Counted from the stretch's first letter, positions 50,729 to 60,239 are shown. The stretch: DNA of 64,000 bases from Planctomycetota bacterium (GCA_016713175.1 JADJPQ010000003.1:1-64000), one strand, 5' to 3'. Numbers and translations are program-made. The notes: generated by a model not told the origin, from the letters alone.

Positions 50729-51914
50729 CGACGTCGGACCGCGCCGGCCACCGGCGCGCGGCCCACAATCCGGCGGCCACCACCGTTGCCGTTGCGCCCA
50801 TGAGGGCGGCTATGCCCGGCCAGATCGCAGGTGCAACCTGCGTCCACGCCCGCGAGTAGTCGTGGTAGGCGTCGACCTGCAACAGCCGGGTCGTGACCTC
50901 GGTCAGCAGCGCGCCCCCAGCCGCGCCCGGCGGCGGATGCTGCCAACGATAGATGCCGAGCGCGGCGAGCCAGGCGATGGCGAACGGCACCGCGGTGCCT
51001 CGGCGCGCCAGGAACGGAACACAGGCGAGCGCCAGCGGCACGAAGATGAAGTTGCAGAACCGCTGCACGTCGTAGGCGAACACGAACATCACCGCCATCC
51101 CGGCCAGGAACAACAGCGGCCCGAGCCGGCCCCAGCCGAGTGCGTCGGTACGCCACGCCCAGACGAACACCAGGAGCAGCGGCCCGTACAGCACGAGCCA
51201 CATCAGCAGCAGGCAACCCCACAGCCACGCGGTGCCGAGCGGGAAGAAGTTGTTGCTGACGTAGTAGGTCGCATCGAAGGCCTGGCCGGTCGCGACCGCG
51301 GCGACGTACATGCGCCATCCCTTGTAGAGCCCGGCGATGGCCAGCAGGACCGACAGTTCGCGCCACCACACACCACCGTGTCGATGGCGATGCCACAAGA
51401 GCCACGGCGCGAAGAAGAACACCATCTCGTGGCTGAATGCCGCCAGCAGCACCGAGCCCCAGAACACCACCGGCCGGTGCCCGCACTGGGCGGCGATCAA
51501 CAGCAACACCAGATTGAGACTGTCCGAGTAGCCGGCGAGCAGCTTGTAGACCTGCACGGCGCCGGTGCCGGCGATCGCGACGGTGATCGCGATCGCCCCG
51601 CCGATGCCGGCACCGCGAGCCCGACAGCACAGGAACACCACCGCCAGTAGCAAGCCGCTGCACAGCTGCTGGAACAGCGGAAACCGCGCCCCATCGAGGC
51701 CGACCAGGTGCGCCAGCAATGGCGCCAGGATCCGCTGCGGAAACCCACCGGCGAAGGCCAGCGGATCCACCGACATCGCCGCGAACGCGGCGCCATGACC
51801 GGGAAACGGCGTTGGCGACGGCGGTTGCAGCAGATCAGAAGCACGCAGCGCCGCGAACGCGACGATCGCTGCCACCAGCAACCTGCCGACGACGCGCCAG
51901 AACCAGAGGGCCAT
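50706..51914 (-). CDS. Multi-TM membrane protein, GT87/DPM-like in shape
   Basis: 402 residues from MALWFWRVVGRLLVAAIVAF, chosen because TAGGCT lies 11 bases upstream of this ATG and the next Met upstream (51941) would fall within the promoter spacer. About ten TM helices alternate with loops: FPQRILAPLLAHLVGLDGARF, GAVQVYKLLAGYSDSLNLVLLLIAAQ, FSHEMVFFFAPWLLW, YYVSNNFFPLGTAWLW. The general layout is that of polyprenyl-phosphate sugar transferases or DUF2029/GT87 proteins, but the characteristic acidic motifs are not evident. Function unknown. Its 3' end overlaps the lectin gene. Confidence 0.6.
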   Translation of the reverse strand: MALWFWRVVGRLLVAAIVAFAALRASDLLQPPSPTPFPGHGAAFAAMSVDPLAFAGGFPQRILAPLLAHLVGLDGARFPLFQQLCSGLLLAVVFLCCRARGAGIGGAIAITVAIAGTGAVQVYKLLAGYSDSLNLVLLLIAAQCGHRPVVFWGSVLLAAFSHEMVFFFAPWLLWHRHRHGGVWWRELSVLLAIAGLYKGWRMYVAAVATGQAFDATYYVSNNFFPLGTAWLWGCLLLMWLVLYGPLLLVFVWAWRTDALGWGRLGPLLFLAGMAVMFVFAYDVQRFCNFIFVPLALACVPFLARRGTAVPFAIAWLAALGIYRWQHPPPGAAGGALLTEVTTRLLQVDAYHDYSRAWTQVAPAIWPGIAALMGATATVVAAGLWAARRWPARSDVATGTCSS

Positions 51915-51925
51915 GTGAGCCAGCA

Positions 51926-51953
51926 AGCCTAGCGTCGGCATCGCCGCAGTCAG
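51926..51953 (-). promoter_or_regulatory. Putative promoter of the multi-TM gene
   Basis: Minus strand CTGACT (51953-51948), 16-base spacer, TAGGCT (51931-51926), then 11 bases to the ATG at 51914. Good sigma70-like match. Confidence 0.5.
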
Positions 51954-52003
51954 GCACGATCCCGTTACCCGAACGCGGTCCGCAGCGCCGGAGTCCGCCC
52001 AGC

Positions 52004-52009
52004 TATACT
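52004..52009 (+). promoter_or_regulatory. Putative -10 element of the CotH operon
   Basis: TATACT, the best -10 match in the window, 8 bases before the ATG at 52018. No -35 with proper spacing is clear. Confidence 0.45.
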
Positions 52010-52017
52010 GCCGTAGC

Positions 52018-53451
52018 ATGCCGTCCTCGTTGCTTCGCCTTGGCAGATGGTGCCGTGCCTTGCTGTTGGCGACGTCGCTGATCGCCGTCGCGGTCCACCT
52101 CTGCTTTCGGTGGTTTCCAACCGCGATCGACAGCGCGGATCTCGCGTTCGAGCGCTGGCTACGGGGTGACGAACCCGCCGAACTGCATGCGGCACTGAGC
52201 GCTCCACCGGCCCAGCAACCGGAACTCGTCTCGTTGCTGGAACGCCGCTGGCGAGGCCGGCGCCACGGCGAACATGGGTTCGAGACCTGGCGCCAGGCCG
52301 CCATGGCGGCCGGCAACCTGGCGCTGGCCGGCGACGCCGCCGTCGACCCGGCGGCGCTCGAGAGCGTCGAAGTGCTGGTTTCGGTTCACCAAGAAGACGT
52401 GCCGGCGCAAGTGTTGCTCATGCACCTGCTGTTGCGCGACCCGACGCGAGCTTCGGAAGCGCGGCTCCGGATCGCCGATCTGCACCAGCGATTGCCCGAA
52501 TCCGATGATGTCTCGCGGGCTTTCCTGCTGGCACACGCGAACGATGCCACGGCCCGCGCGGCGGCCCTCGCCGCACATGTCCGCGGCACCCGATCGCCAT
52601 TCTGGCTGGTTCGCTATGAAGCCGGCGACAGCCTCGTGCCCGAGTTGGCGTTCGCGCTGTTGCAGCCGCGCTACGCCGCGGACGGGCGCCTGGTCGCCGA
52701 GTTCCGGCTGCCGGGCGGAGTGACCAGGATCCGTGTCGAGCCCCCACCGGATCGCTACTGGCGGCTGTTGTCGCCGCGTGTGCGGACGGTCACCGACGAT
52801 CGGGAATGGTCACTGGCGCCGACCGCCGGGTTGCGTCAAGACGGCGAGGCCTGGCACACCGACGGTGGCCGCGGCGCCCTGGAGTTCACCGTGACCGGCG
52901 GGTGTGCGACTCCGGCGACATGGCGATTCACCGCCGGCCTGGCCATAGGCGTCGCGCCATGGCTGTATGCGGCCATCCGCGAAGCTGATTTGATCACCGG
53001 CATGGCCGCGCTCGAGCGTCTCGGGCGGACCGCCGACCTCGCCGAGTTGCGCCGATGGCGTAGCATTGCCGGCCTGCAGTCGCCGCTCCGCATCTATCAC
53101 GCAACCACGGGCGGAACCTTCGGTGCCGATCGACGAACCAACCTGACGCTGGCGGTGCACACGCCGATGGCCGGCGGCAGCCGCTGCAGCGGTGAGTTCA
53201 CGATTCCTGGCGATGCCGTGCGCCTGCGGCTGGCGCTACCGGTCCCCGTCGGTTCCCGGATCCGTCTCGCGTGCACGTTCCTCGACGTCGACGCCGAAGT
53301 GGCTACCGCCGTGGCGGCTTGCCCCACGCAGTTCCATCAGTTGGAGACGGCCACAGATGCGTGGCTGCACGTGACCGGGAAAGACCCGTACTTCACGCTG
53401 GCAGTGCCCGCGGGCGCCGACACTCTTCGAATCAACGGTGAAATACCGTGA
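52018..53451 (+). CDS. Membrane-anchored protein of unknown function, partner of CotH-like gene
   Basis: 477 residues from MPSSLLRLGRWCRALLLATSLIAVAVHLCF, one N-terminal TM or uncleaved signal. Residues about 60-200 are helical and Ala/Leu-rich (possible TPR-like pairs: LLERRWRGRRHGEHGFETWRQAAMAAGNLALAGD). Residues about 220-470 are beta-rich, with WLVRYEAGDSLVPELAFALLQPRYAADGRLVAEFRLPGG and an LRLALPVPVGSRIRLACTFLD segment. No family recognised. The stop overlaps the GTG of the CotH-kinase gene by four bases, so the two are coupled and probably act together. Confidence 0.65.
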   Translation: MPSSLLRLGRWCRALLLATSLIAVAVHLCFRWFPTAIDSADLAFERWLRGDEPAELHAALSAPPAQQPELVSLLERRWRGRRHGEHGFETWRQAAMAAGNLALAGDAAVDPAALESVEVLVSVHQEDVPAQVLLMHLLLRDPTRASEARLRIADLHQRLPESDDVSRAFLLAHANDATARAAALAAHVRGTRSPFWLVRYEAGDSLVPELAFALLQPRYAADGRLVAEFRLPGGVTRIRVEPPPDRYWRLLSPRVRTVTDDREWSLAPTAGLRQDGEAWHTDGGRGALEFTVTGGCATPATWRFTAGLAIGVAPWLYAAIREADLITGMAALERLGRTADLAELRRWRSIAGLQSPLRIYHATTGGTFGADRRTNLTLAVHTPMAGGSRCSGEFTIPGDAVRLRLALPVPVGSRIRLACTFLDVDAEVATAVAACPTQFHQLETATDAWLHVTGKDPYFTLAVPAGADTLRINGEIP

Positions 53452-56180
53452 AGACCTGCCTGCAATTGGCCTGGCGCTGGAGCTGGGTTGCAACACTGCC
53501 GATCGCCGTGTTCTTCGTTGTGTGGGTGACCGGCTTCGCCACCAGCTACCGCGAATTGCAGCTGCGCTTCGACGTCGCACCCACCCGTTTTGGCTGGCTT
53601 GGCGAAGGCGGCAACGCGGCACGCGCGCAGTTCCGGGCGTGGCGGATGGCGTTCGCCGCCGGGGAGACTCCGGACCTGCCGGTCATCGATCTGATGCTGA
53701 CGCCGCAACGCGAGGCCCGTCTCGGCGCCGAACCGCCCTGGTCCGGCCAGGAGGAAACGTCCGGCAGGCTCGTCGACGGCGACCGCCGCTTGAAGGTGGA
53801 CGTACGTCATCGCGGCGACTTCCTCTATCATTGGGCTTACGGCAAGAAGTCCTGGCGCATCGAAACCAAGAAGAGCGATCGCTACCGCGGCCTGCGGAAA
53901 TTCAATCTGGTGGCGCCGAAGTTCACGGGCCAGGTCCATGATTTCCTCGGCTACGCCCTCGCGGAACGGCTCGGCCTGCTGTCACCCCGAGCCGAACTGG
54001 CATGGCTGCGCGTGAACGGTGCAGCCCGCGGCCTGTATTTGTTGCTCGAGCAACCAGACGAGAGCACGCTACGCGACCGCGGACGGATGCCCGGCGACCT
54101 GTATCGTGGTGAGCTGGTGGCGCGTGACGCCTGGAACGGAATCGAGAACCTGGTGTTCGACCACCCGGGACTGTGGCAGAAGATGGCCGTCAACAATCAT
54201 TTCCCGACCGACTCCCGGCGACCGCTGCAACGGCTGTGCGAGCTGCTCGCGGCGCCGCCGTCGGAAGAACTGCACCGCGAACTCGGCCACCTCCTGGACC
54301 TCGATGCCTTCGCACGGTTGTCGGCACTGGAGATCCTGATCGGCTACTTCCACACCAGCGAAGTCCACAATTGGCGCCTTTATTGGGATCCATGGCGAAC
54401 GCGATTCGAACCGCTGATATGGGATCCGAATGCCTACGGCGGATTCGAACTGTTGGGGCCGGCGCCGCCGGTCGGACTCGATCCGGCGGTGACCCGGCTC
54501 CACCATCTGCTGCACGGCAACGCCTCGTTCCTGGCGGCGCGGCAACGAGTGTTGCGCGAGTTCCTGGGCGACCCCGCAACGGCGTGGCTCGACGAAGTTC
54601 GGAGCACCATCGCCAAGGTCCGCCCGGCGATCGATGCCGACCCGTTGCTGCGACCGCCCGATCCGACGCTGGTCCACAGCGTGATCGATCGACTGCCCGA
54701 CCACGTCGCCCGCATCCACGAAGTTGTCCGGACGGCCTACGTCGAACGCACGGTGCCCGTCCGCTGGTGCTTGGTCGACGCCGACCGGCTACGCGTCGAA
54801 GTGGCCGATCGCGTCGCGCCTTGCGCGCTGTCCGTGCGGCTGTCGGCGCCGGTGCCGGACCCCGGTGCGGTCCACGCCGAACTGGCGATGGACCGCACCG
54901 GTGAGTCCGTGCGGCGGCGGCTGCCGGTCGAGATGCTCGATGGCGGCCGTTGCCTCCGGCTGCCGGTCACGTTGCCTGCCCAACTCTTGCCCATGTCCAG
55001 GATCGAGATGGGCGTGCTCAAAGAGGCCTCGCAGGACGTCTCACCGACCACCTACGACCTGGTGTTCACCGGCCTGCCCCCGACGATCGATGTGCTCCGC
55101 CTGGATGTCGAACGCATCGGCGCCGCGCCCGATGCGGCGCAACGTGTCGAGACGCTGCCGGCACAGCCGCTCGATCGCCTTTACGCCGTGGCCGCGGATG
55201 TCCCACCACCGGCACAGGCATGGTCAGGGATCCGCGACCTCCATGGCATCCACGAGATCGATGGCGATCTCGAGATCGCGGCCGGCACCGAGTTGCGCCT
55301 GCACCCTGGCGCCGCGGTGCTGATCCGCGGCCGCCTGACCGCCCGGGGCACTGGTGCCGCGCCGATCCGGATCACGCGCGCCGTCGCGACGGAAGCCTGG
55401 GCCACGTTCGCTTTGTGCGGCCCACGCGCCGACGGCTCGACGCTGACCCATGTGCACATCGAGGGTGGCAGCGGACTGGTCGACCACCAGGGGTTGTTCG
55501 AGTACTGCGCGATGTTCTCCGTCCACGACGCCGACGGCGTGACCTGTCGCGACTGCAGCTTCCGCGACAACAGCGTGGTCGACGACATGGTGCACGCGGT
55601 CTATTCCGACATCGTGTTCGAGCGCTGCACATTCAGCAACGCACCTGCTGACATGCTCGATCTCGACGTCGCCATCGCAGTCGTACGTGACTGCACGTTC
55701 GAGCGCGCCGGCAACGATTGCGTCGACCTGATGACCAGCCGCGTGCTGCTCGACGGCTGCCGACTGCGCGATGGCGGTGACAAGGGAGTGTCTGTCGGCG
55801 AAGGCTCGCACCTGCTCGCCGTCGACTGCCAGATCGACGGCTGCACGTTCGGCGTGCAGTCGAAAGATGGTTCGCGAGCGGCGCTGGCCCAGTGCACGTT
55901 CCGTCGCTGCCAGACGGCGTTGGATGCCTACAAGAAGAACTGGCGCTACCTGACCGGCGGCGAAACCCTGGCCTGGCGGTGCACCTTCGAGGCCAACACG
56001 GCATTCGCCAAGACGGATGAACACTCCCGCATCTCGGTCGGCGGCAACGTGCTTCCGGCGCACGCGCCCGACAAGGGTCTGCGCGTGTTGACCGGCGGGA
56101 GCGCGCCCGAGCCCGACTGGTTGGACGGGATGGCACCCGTCGCCCGGGAGCGTTGGCGTGCGCGAGCGAGCGGATCCTGA
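53448..56180 (+). CDS. CotH-kinase-family protein with right-handed beta-helix
   Basis: 910 residues from a GTG overlapping the preceding stop. A TM anchor lies at about 12-30. Residues about 75-470 match the CotH protein kinase family: RRLKVDVRHRGDF, YGKKSWRIETKKSDRYRGLRKFNLVAP (nucleotide Lys region), WDPWRTRFEPLIWDPNAYGGFE (metal Asp region), plus ALEILIGYFHTSEVHNWRLY. CotH kinases phosphorylate spore-coat or other exported proteins. Residues about 590-880 form a parallel right-handed beta-helix (MVHAVYSDIVFERCTFSNAPADMLDLD, RVLLDGCRLRDGGDKG). A CotH and beta-helix fusion is uncommon; the beta-helix may bind polysaccharide or the substrate. No signal for cleavage. Confidence 0.85.
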   Translation: MKTCLQLAWRWSWVATLPIAVFFVVWVTGFATSYRELQLRFDVAPTRFGWLGEGGNAARAQFRAWRMAFAAGETPDLPVIDLMLTPQREARLGAEPPWSGQEETSGRLVDGDRRLKVDVRHRGDFLYHWAYGKKSWRIETKKSDRYRGLRKFNLVAPKFTGQVHDFLGYALAERLGLLSPRAELAWLRVNGAARGLYLLLEQPDESTLRDRGRMPGDLYRGELVARDAWNGIENLVFDHPGLWQKMAVNNHFPTDSRRPLQRLCELLAAPPSEELHRELGHLLDLDAFARLSALEILIGYFHTSEVHNWRLYWDPWRTRFEPLIWDPNAYGGFELLGPAPPVGLDPAVTRLHHLLHGNASFLAARQRVLREFLGDPATAWLDEVRSTIAKVRPAIDADPLLRPPDPTLVHSVIDRLPDHVARIHEVVRTAYVERTVPVRWCLVDADRLRVEVADRVAPCALSVRLSAPVPDPGAVHAELAMDRTGESVRRRLPVEMLDGGRCLRLPVTLPAQLLPMSRIEMGVLKEASQDVSPTTYDLVFTGLPPTIDVLRLDVERIGAAPDAAQRVETLPAQPLDRLYAVAADVPPPAQAWSGIRDLHGIHEIDGDLEIAAGTELRLHPGAAVLIRGRLTARGTGAAPIRITRAVATEAWATFALCGPRADGSTLTHVHIEGGSGLVDHQGLFEYCAMFSVHDADGVTCRDCSFRDNSVVDDMVHAVYSDIVFERCTFSNAPADMLDLDVAIAVVRDCTFERAGNDCVDLMTSRVLLDGCRLRDGGDKGVSVGEGSHLLAVDCQIDGCTFGVQSKDGSRAALAQCTFRRCQTALDAYKKNWRYLTGGETLAWRCTFEANTAFAKTDEHSRISVGGNVLPAHAPDKGLRVLTGGSAPEPDWLDGMAPVARERWRARASGS

Positions 56181-56312
56181 TGCCGCCCGCTGCATTGGCC
56201 CGGGGACGGTGACCAGGTGTCCGGGTTCTGCACGGTCGCGTCCACCGCGCGGACACCTCCGGCGTCCGCCCCGGCCCGGCCGGGCCGGCACGGGATTCGC
56301 ACCCGGCGACGC

Positions 56313-56909
56313 ATGTCCAAGACCGCCGCAATGTCCCTCCTTTTCGCCCTCGCCGCCACGCTGTCCGCCCAATCGATCACCGTCCGCGGCGAACTCGCCG
56401 ACGGCCGCGCCACCGGCTGCTACTACTGCCCCGGCTACCAGTACGTGATCAAGTTCGTCGGCACCCGCCTCGAGAGCACGACCGTCAACCTCGGCCAGTT
56501 CCTGAGTCAGCAACTGGAGATGACCGGCACCTGGGACGGCACCATCTTCCACGTCACCGCTGCCCGCGTCGTCGCCAGCAGCTTCGACCTGACCGGCAAC
56601 GGCACGATCGGCAACCGCTTCCGCTGCAACGCACAGGCCAACCCGGGCGACCTGGCGATCAACGCCGTGTCGCTGGCCACGCAGTTCTCGATCCCGCTGC
56701 CGGGCATGGCCGCGCTGCTGCACCCGGGGATGCTGGCCGTCCAGGGCGTCGGCGTCGTCAACGGCAACGGCGAGTTCAAGAGCGACCTGGACATCCCGAA
56801 CGACCCGTCGCTGGTCGGCCTGCGCATCAACGGCGAAGCGTTCTTCGCCTCGGGCGTGGGCGGTCCGATCTGGTCGAGCAACCTCGACAGCAAGGAAGTC
56901 AGCGCCTGA
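56313..56909 (+). CDS. Small exported beta-rich protein
   Basis: 198 residues from MSKTAAMSLLFALAATLSAQ, a signal peptide; the upstream extension in frame is Arg-rich. Mature part: ITVRGELADGRATGCYYCPGYQYVIKF contains a CYYC pair, probably oxidised. Alternating strands follow, and the region LAVQGVGVVNGNGEFKSDL recalls the Q-centred tail motif of other exported proteins here, though in a less terminal position. No homolog recognised. It is followed 9 bases after its stop by a small terminator-like hairpin, so it is likely monocistronic or ends a unit. Confidence 0.65.
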   Translation: MSKTAAMSLLFALAATLSAQSITVRGELADGRATGCYYCPGYQYVIKFVGTRLESTTVNLGQFLSQQLEMTGTWDGTIFHVTAARVVASSFDLTGNGTIGNRFRCNAQANPGDLAINAVSLATQFSIPLPGMAALLHPGMLAVQGVGVVNGNGEFKSDLDIPNDPSLVGLRINGEAFFASGVGGPIWSSNLDSKEVSA

Positions 56910-56917
56910 ACGGTCAC

Positions 56918-56936
56918 GGGTGGTGGTCCACCCTTT
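56918..56936 (+). terminator. Possible short intrinsic terminator
   Basis: GGGTGG (56918-56923), TGGT loop, CCACCC (56928-56933), then TTT. A 6-bp stem, 9 bases after the stop. Modest strength. Confidence 0.4.
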
Positions 56937-56962
56937 CCGACGGGCGCGCAGCGGCCTAACCT
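56935..56962 (+). promoter_or_regulatory. Putative promoter of mqnC
   Basis: TTCCGA (56935-56940), 16 bases, TAACCT (56957-56962), then 10 bases to the ATG at 56973. Confidence 0.45.
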
Positions 56963-56972
56963 GTTCGCCCCC

Positions 56973-58169
56973 ATGACCGCGGTCACCCACGATGCGGCGC
57001 GCCTGCGCGAGCTCGGCCAGAAGGCCCTGTCCACCGAGCCGTTGACGCCAGACGAAGCCCTGGCGCTGTATCGCGGCCTCGACCAGCCGTCGCTCGGTCT
57101 GTTGGCCAACGACGTCCGCCTGCGCCTCAACCCGCCGCGCGCCGACGGTTCGGTCGCCGTCACCTACATCGTCGACCGCAATCTCAACCCGACCAACGTC
57201 TGCGTCACCGACTGCGGCTTCTGCGCGTTCTACCGGTCGCCGGGCGACGCCGAAGCGTACGTGCTGCCGCGCGAGGTCATCTACCGCAAGATCGACGAAC
57301 TGATCGCCCACGGCGGCATCCAGTTGCTGCTGCAAGGCGGTCACCACCCGCGACTGAAGACCGATTGGTTTCAGGCGCTGTTCGCCGACATCAAGCAGCG
57401 CTACCCGCAGATCTGGATCCACGGCATGAGTCCGCCGGAGATCACGCATCTGAGCAAGCTCGAGAAACGGCCGGTGCGCGCGGTGCTGCAGGACCTGCAG
57501 GCCAGCGGACTCGACAGCATCCCGGGCGGCGGCGCCGAGATCCTGGTCGAACGGGTGCGCAAGATCATCGCGCCGAAGAAGGCGACGACCGACGAGTGGC
57601 TCGAGGTGTTCCGGCAGTGGGCCGCGCTCGGCGGCAAGGGCAGCGCGACGATGATGTTCGGCCATGTCGAGACCGATGCCGAACGGATCGAACACATGAC
57701 GCGCATCCGCGACCTCCAACAGGAGACCGGCGGCGTGTTCACCGCGTTCATCCCGTGGACGTTCCAACCCGAAAACACGCCGATGGGCGCGCAACTGCTC
57801 GCCGATCGGCAGGGCCGCAAGGCGACCGTTGCCGAGTACCTGCGCACGCTGAGCCTCTCGCGGCTGTACCTGCAGAACGTCCCGCACGTGCAGTCGAGCT
57901 TCGTCACCCAGGGCCTCAAGGTCTGCCAGATCGGTCTGGCGATGGGCGCCGACGATTTCGGCAGCGCGATGCTCGAGGAGAACGTCGTCAGCTCCGCCGG
58001 TTGCACGCACCCGACGTCGATCCCCGAGATCGAACGGCACATCAAGGACGCCGGCTACGTGCCGCAGCGGCGCAACATGATGTATCAGCCGGTGGCGACG
58101 CCACCGACCGACAAGTTCGGCAAGCCCGCCGGCCAGAGGAAGGCGATCGTCTCGGCGCAGGAAGCCTGA
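56973..58169 (+). CDS. mqnC: Cyclic dehypoxanthinyl futalosine synthase
   Basis: 398 residues. A radical SAM enzyme of the futalosine menaquinone pathway. The cluster motif is CVTDCGFCAFYR (CxxxCxxC). Neighbouring family blocks: YIVDRNLNPTNVC, GIQLLLQGGHHPRL, GMSPPEITHLSK, SIPGGGAEILVERVR, FIPWTFQPENTPM, and the end SAGCTHPTSIPEIERHIKDAGYVPQRRNMMY. These separate MqnC from CofH and MqnE (length and C-terminal motif agree). Menaquinone is the membrane electron carrier. Other mqn genes are not in this window. A TTCCGA/TAACCT promoter lies 10 bases upstream. Confidence 0.95.
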   Translation: MTAVTHDAARLRELGQKALSTEPLTPDEALALYRGLDQPSLGLLANDVRLRLNPPRADGSVAVTYIVDRNLNPTNVCVTDCGFCAFYRSPGDAEAYVLPREVIYRKIDELIAHGGIQLLLQGGHHPRLKTDWFQALFADIKQRYPQIWIHGMSPPEITHLSKLEKRPVRAVLQDLQASGLDSIPGGGAEILVERVRKIIAPKKATTDEWLEVFRQWAALGGKGSATMMFGHVETDAERIEHMTRIRDLQQETGGVFTAFIPWTFQPENTPMGAQLLADRQGRKATVAEYLRTLSLSRLYLQNVPHVQSSFVTQGLKVCQIGLAMGADDFGSAMLEENVVSSAGCTHPTSIPEIERHIKDAGYVPQRRNMMYQPVATPPTDKFGKPAGQRKAIVSAQEA

Positions 58170-58187
58170 TCCGCGCGGCCGCCGCGC

Positions 58188-59270
58188 ATGCGCCTCGCCG
58201 CCTACGTCTACACCGGCTGGCATCCGATCGACGAACGCGACCGCGCGTTCCATCCGGGCTTCACCGAGTGGGAACTGGTGCGTTCGTGCCGACCGCGGTT
58301 TCCCGGCCACGCGCAACCGAAGGTGCCGCTGCTCGGGGAGTATGACGACCGCGATCCGATCGCGTTCGGCCGTCGCATCGAGCTGGCGCGCGCGCATGGC
58401 GTCGACGCGCTGGTGTTCGGCGTGTTCTGGTGTCGTGGCAAGCGGGTGTTCGAACAGGGACTCGACCGCGGCTTCCTCGCCGGTCCGCACGGTGCGTCGA
58501 TGCCGTTTGCGTGCATGTGGGCCAACCGGATGCCGCGGCGCGTGCTGCCGGTTACCCGCACCGACCTGCCAGTGATCGATCCCGTTCGTCAGGTGCCGTC
58601 CGACGTCGACGATTTCGTCGCCTTCGTCGCGATGCTGGCGCAGAGTTACTTTGCGCGCGCCAACTACGTGACCGTCGGCGGTCGCAGCTACGTGTCGATC
58701 TTCGATTCGACGTTCTTCGTCAAGGAACTCGGCTTCGACGGCGCGCGCGCGGCGATCACCGCTGCTCGCACCTGGCTTCGCGCCCACGGCCATCGCGATC
58801 TGCATCTGGCGGCGATCGAACCGAATGCCGAAGTGCTACCGGCGGTCGCCGCGATCGGTTTCGACAGCGTCACGCACTACGTGCTGCTGCCTGATTGGAA
58901 GGGTCCGTTCGAACAAGACTATCGCCACTACGCGGCTTTGCGGGCCGAGCAATGGCCCGCGTTCGCCACGACTTCGGGCCTGCCCTACATGCCGTCCGTC
59001 GCAACCGGCTGGGACGCCTCGGCCCGCGGGGCCGACTTCGGACCGGCGCGGCCGGACAAGTACCCGTGGCATCCGGTGATCACCGGCGAGCATCCCGAAC
59101 ACTTCGCCGCGGCGCTGCAGCGTGCCCTGGCCTTCCGTTCCCCCATCGGCTGCGACGATCCGCTGGTGGTGATCGCCTCGCTGAACGAATGGAGCGAAGG
59201 CCACTATCTCGAACCCGACCAGCGCTTTGGCACCGGTTGGTTGCAGGCGGTGCGCGCCACGCGCGCTTGA
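58188..59270 (+). CDS. WbsX-like (glycoside hydrolase 99-like) protein
   Basis: 360 residues from MRLAAYVYTGWHPIDERDRAFHPGFTEW. This N-terminal block (AxYxPQYHP-like in the family), ALVFGVFWCRGKRVFEQGLDRGFL, FACMWANRMPRRV, NYVTVGGRSYVSIF and the closing LVVIASLNEWSEGHYLEPDQRFGTGWL are characteristic of WbsX/GH99-like proteins associated with glycan synthesis loci. The NEWSEG motif carries the likely acidic residue. Probably acts on sugars, with unknown substrate. 18 bases after mqnC stop, so likely co-transcribed. Converges with the next gene after a 3-base gap. Confidence 0.85.
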   Translation: MRLAAYVYTGWHPIDERDRAFHPGFTEWELVRSCRPRFPGHAQPKVPLLGEYDDRDPIAFGRRIELARAHGVDALVFGVFWCRGKRVFEQGLDRGFLAGPHGASMPFACMWANRMPRRVLPVTRTDLPVIDPVRQVPSDVDDFVAFVAMLAQSYFARANYVTVGGRSYVSIFDSTFFVKELGFDGARAAITAARTWLRAHGHRDLHLAAIEPNAEVLPAVAAIGFDSVTHYVLLPDWKGPFEQDYRHYAALRAEQWPAFATTSGLPYMPSVATGWDASARGADFGPARPDKYPWHPVITGEHPEHFAAALQRALAFRSPIGCDDPLVVIASLNEWSEGHYLEPDQRFGTGWLQAVRATRA

Positions 59271-59273
59271 CGC

Positions 59274-60239
59274 TCAACGGCGCGAGATGATCTCGATGTT
59301 CTCGTCGCGCAGCCGCCAGCGTGCCACCGGTGCCGACAGGCCTTGCCGACCCACCGCAGCCGCGGCATCCGCGAGAGCTGCCTCGAGCGCCTTCTTGCGT
59401 TCGGCGATCCGCTCGTCTTTCTGATCGCGAACGTCGCGATCGATCACCATCGGCGCAGCCAGCTTCGTCAATTCCGGCCGGTCCGCCAGATACGCCAGCC
59501 AGCACAGCTGCGTCCATTCGACGGCAGTTCGTACCACCATCACGGACCGGATGTCCGGCAGCGGATCCCCGGCAACGAACCCGCTGTTCTGCCAGATCGG
59601 CGAACTGGCTCCCGCCCACCAACCGATCGGCAGCGGCGGCTGCCCCGCAACCGCGAGGCGACCACCGTGGCAGGTCATTGGCGTGGCGTCCCCGAGCCAC
59701 TGACTCCGCGACACGTCGAGTTCGACGATCAGGCGAGGCGTCAGCATGTCGAGCACGCGCTGACACGTTGGCGGATGGCGCGCCGTGACCAGGTGCCCGC
59801 CGATCCAACTCCAAAGCGGCGAGGCTTTCGGGGTCAGCGGTTCCCATTCGTCGAACAGGCGATCGAGCGCCGCCGGCTCGCGACAGCGCTTCAACAGCTG
59901 CAGCCACGGCATGTACGCGAGGCCATCGGCGCGGAACTCGAGTTCGGCCAATGGCAGCACGGCCTCGTGCAGGTTCAATGCGTGCAGGATCTGCAGCACC
60001 GCGTAGTCGCGCGCTTCGCCACGTTCGCCGCGCCACCGGGTCAGCGCCCACCGCAGTTGGCGGGCGGTGGCCGCGACGGGAGCCTCCTTGCCGGACGCCC
60101 AGGCTGCCCAGGCCACTTCGACAGGATCGTCCGCGATCAACCGCGGCGCCGGCATCGGCGGCTTCGCTTCGGGGATGACCGTCCGCTGGGCCGGCAGCAA
60201 CCAACCAAGGAACGCCACCAAGAGTGTCCGCGCCCACAT
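59274..60239 (-). CDS. Exported protein of unknown function
   Basis: 321 residues from MWARTLLVAFLGWLLPAQ, a signal peptide; the start is supported by -10-like TAAGCT 8 bases upstream (60253-60248). Helical body with WALTRWRGERGEARDYAVLQILHALN and MPWLQLLKRCREPAALDRLFDEWEPL; a C-terminal part with RSVMVVRTAVEWTQLCWLAYLADRPELTK and a basic coiled-coil end. No family recognised. Its start region diverges from the frameshifted gene. Possibly helical-repeat like the other exported proteins. Confidence 0.6.
   Translation of the reverse strand: MWARTLLVAFLGWLLPAQRTVIPEAKPPMPAPRLIADDPVEVAWAAWASGKEAPVAATARQLRWALTRWRGERGEARDYAVLQILHALNLHEAVLPLAELEFRADGLAYMPWLQLLKRCREPAALDRLFDEWEPLTPKASPLWSWIGGHLVTARHPPTCQRVLDMLTPRLIVELDVSRSQWLGDATPMTCHGGRLAVAGQPPLPIGWWAGASSPIWQNSGFVAGDPLPDIRSVMVVRTAVEWTQLCWLAYLADRPELTKLAAPMVIDRDVRDQKDERIAERKKALEAALADAAAAVGRQGLSAPVARWRLRDENIEIISRR

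Noticed and set aside
55224..58805. 1193-residue open frame on the minus strand opposite CotH and mqnC
   Set aside because: Low-complexity Arg/Asp/Val antisense frame; the plus frames carry CotH and MqnC motifs.
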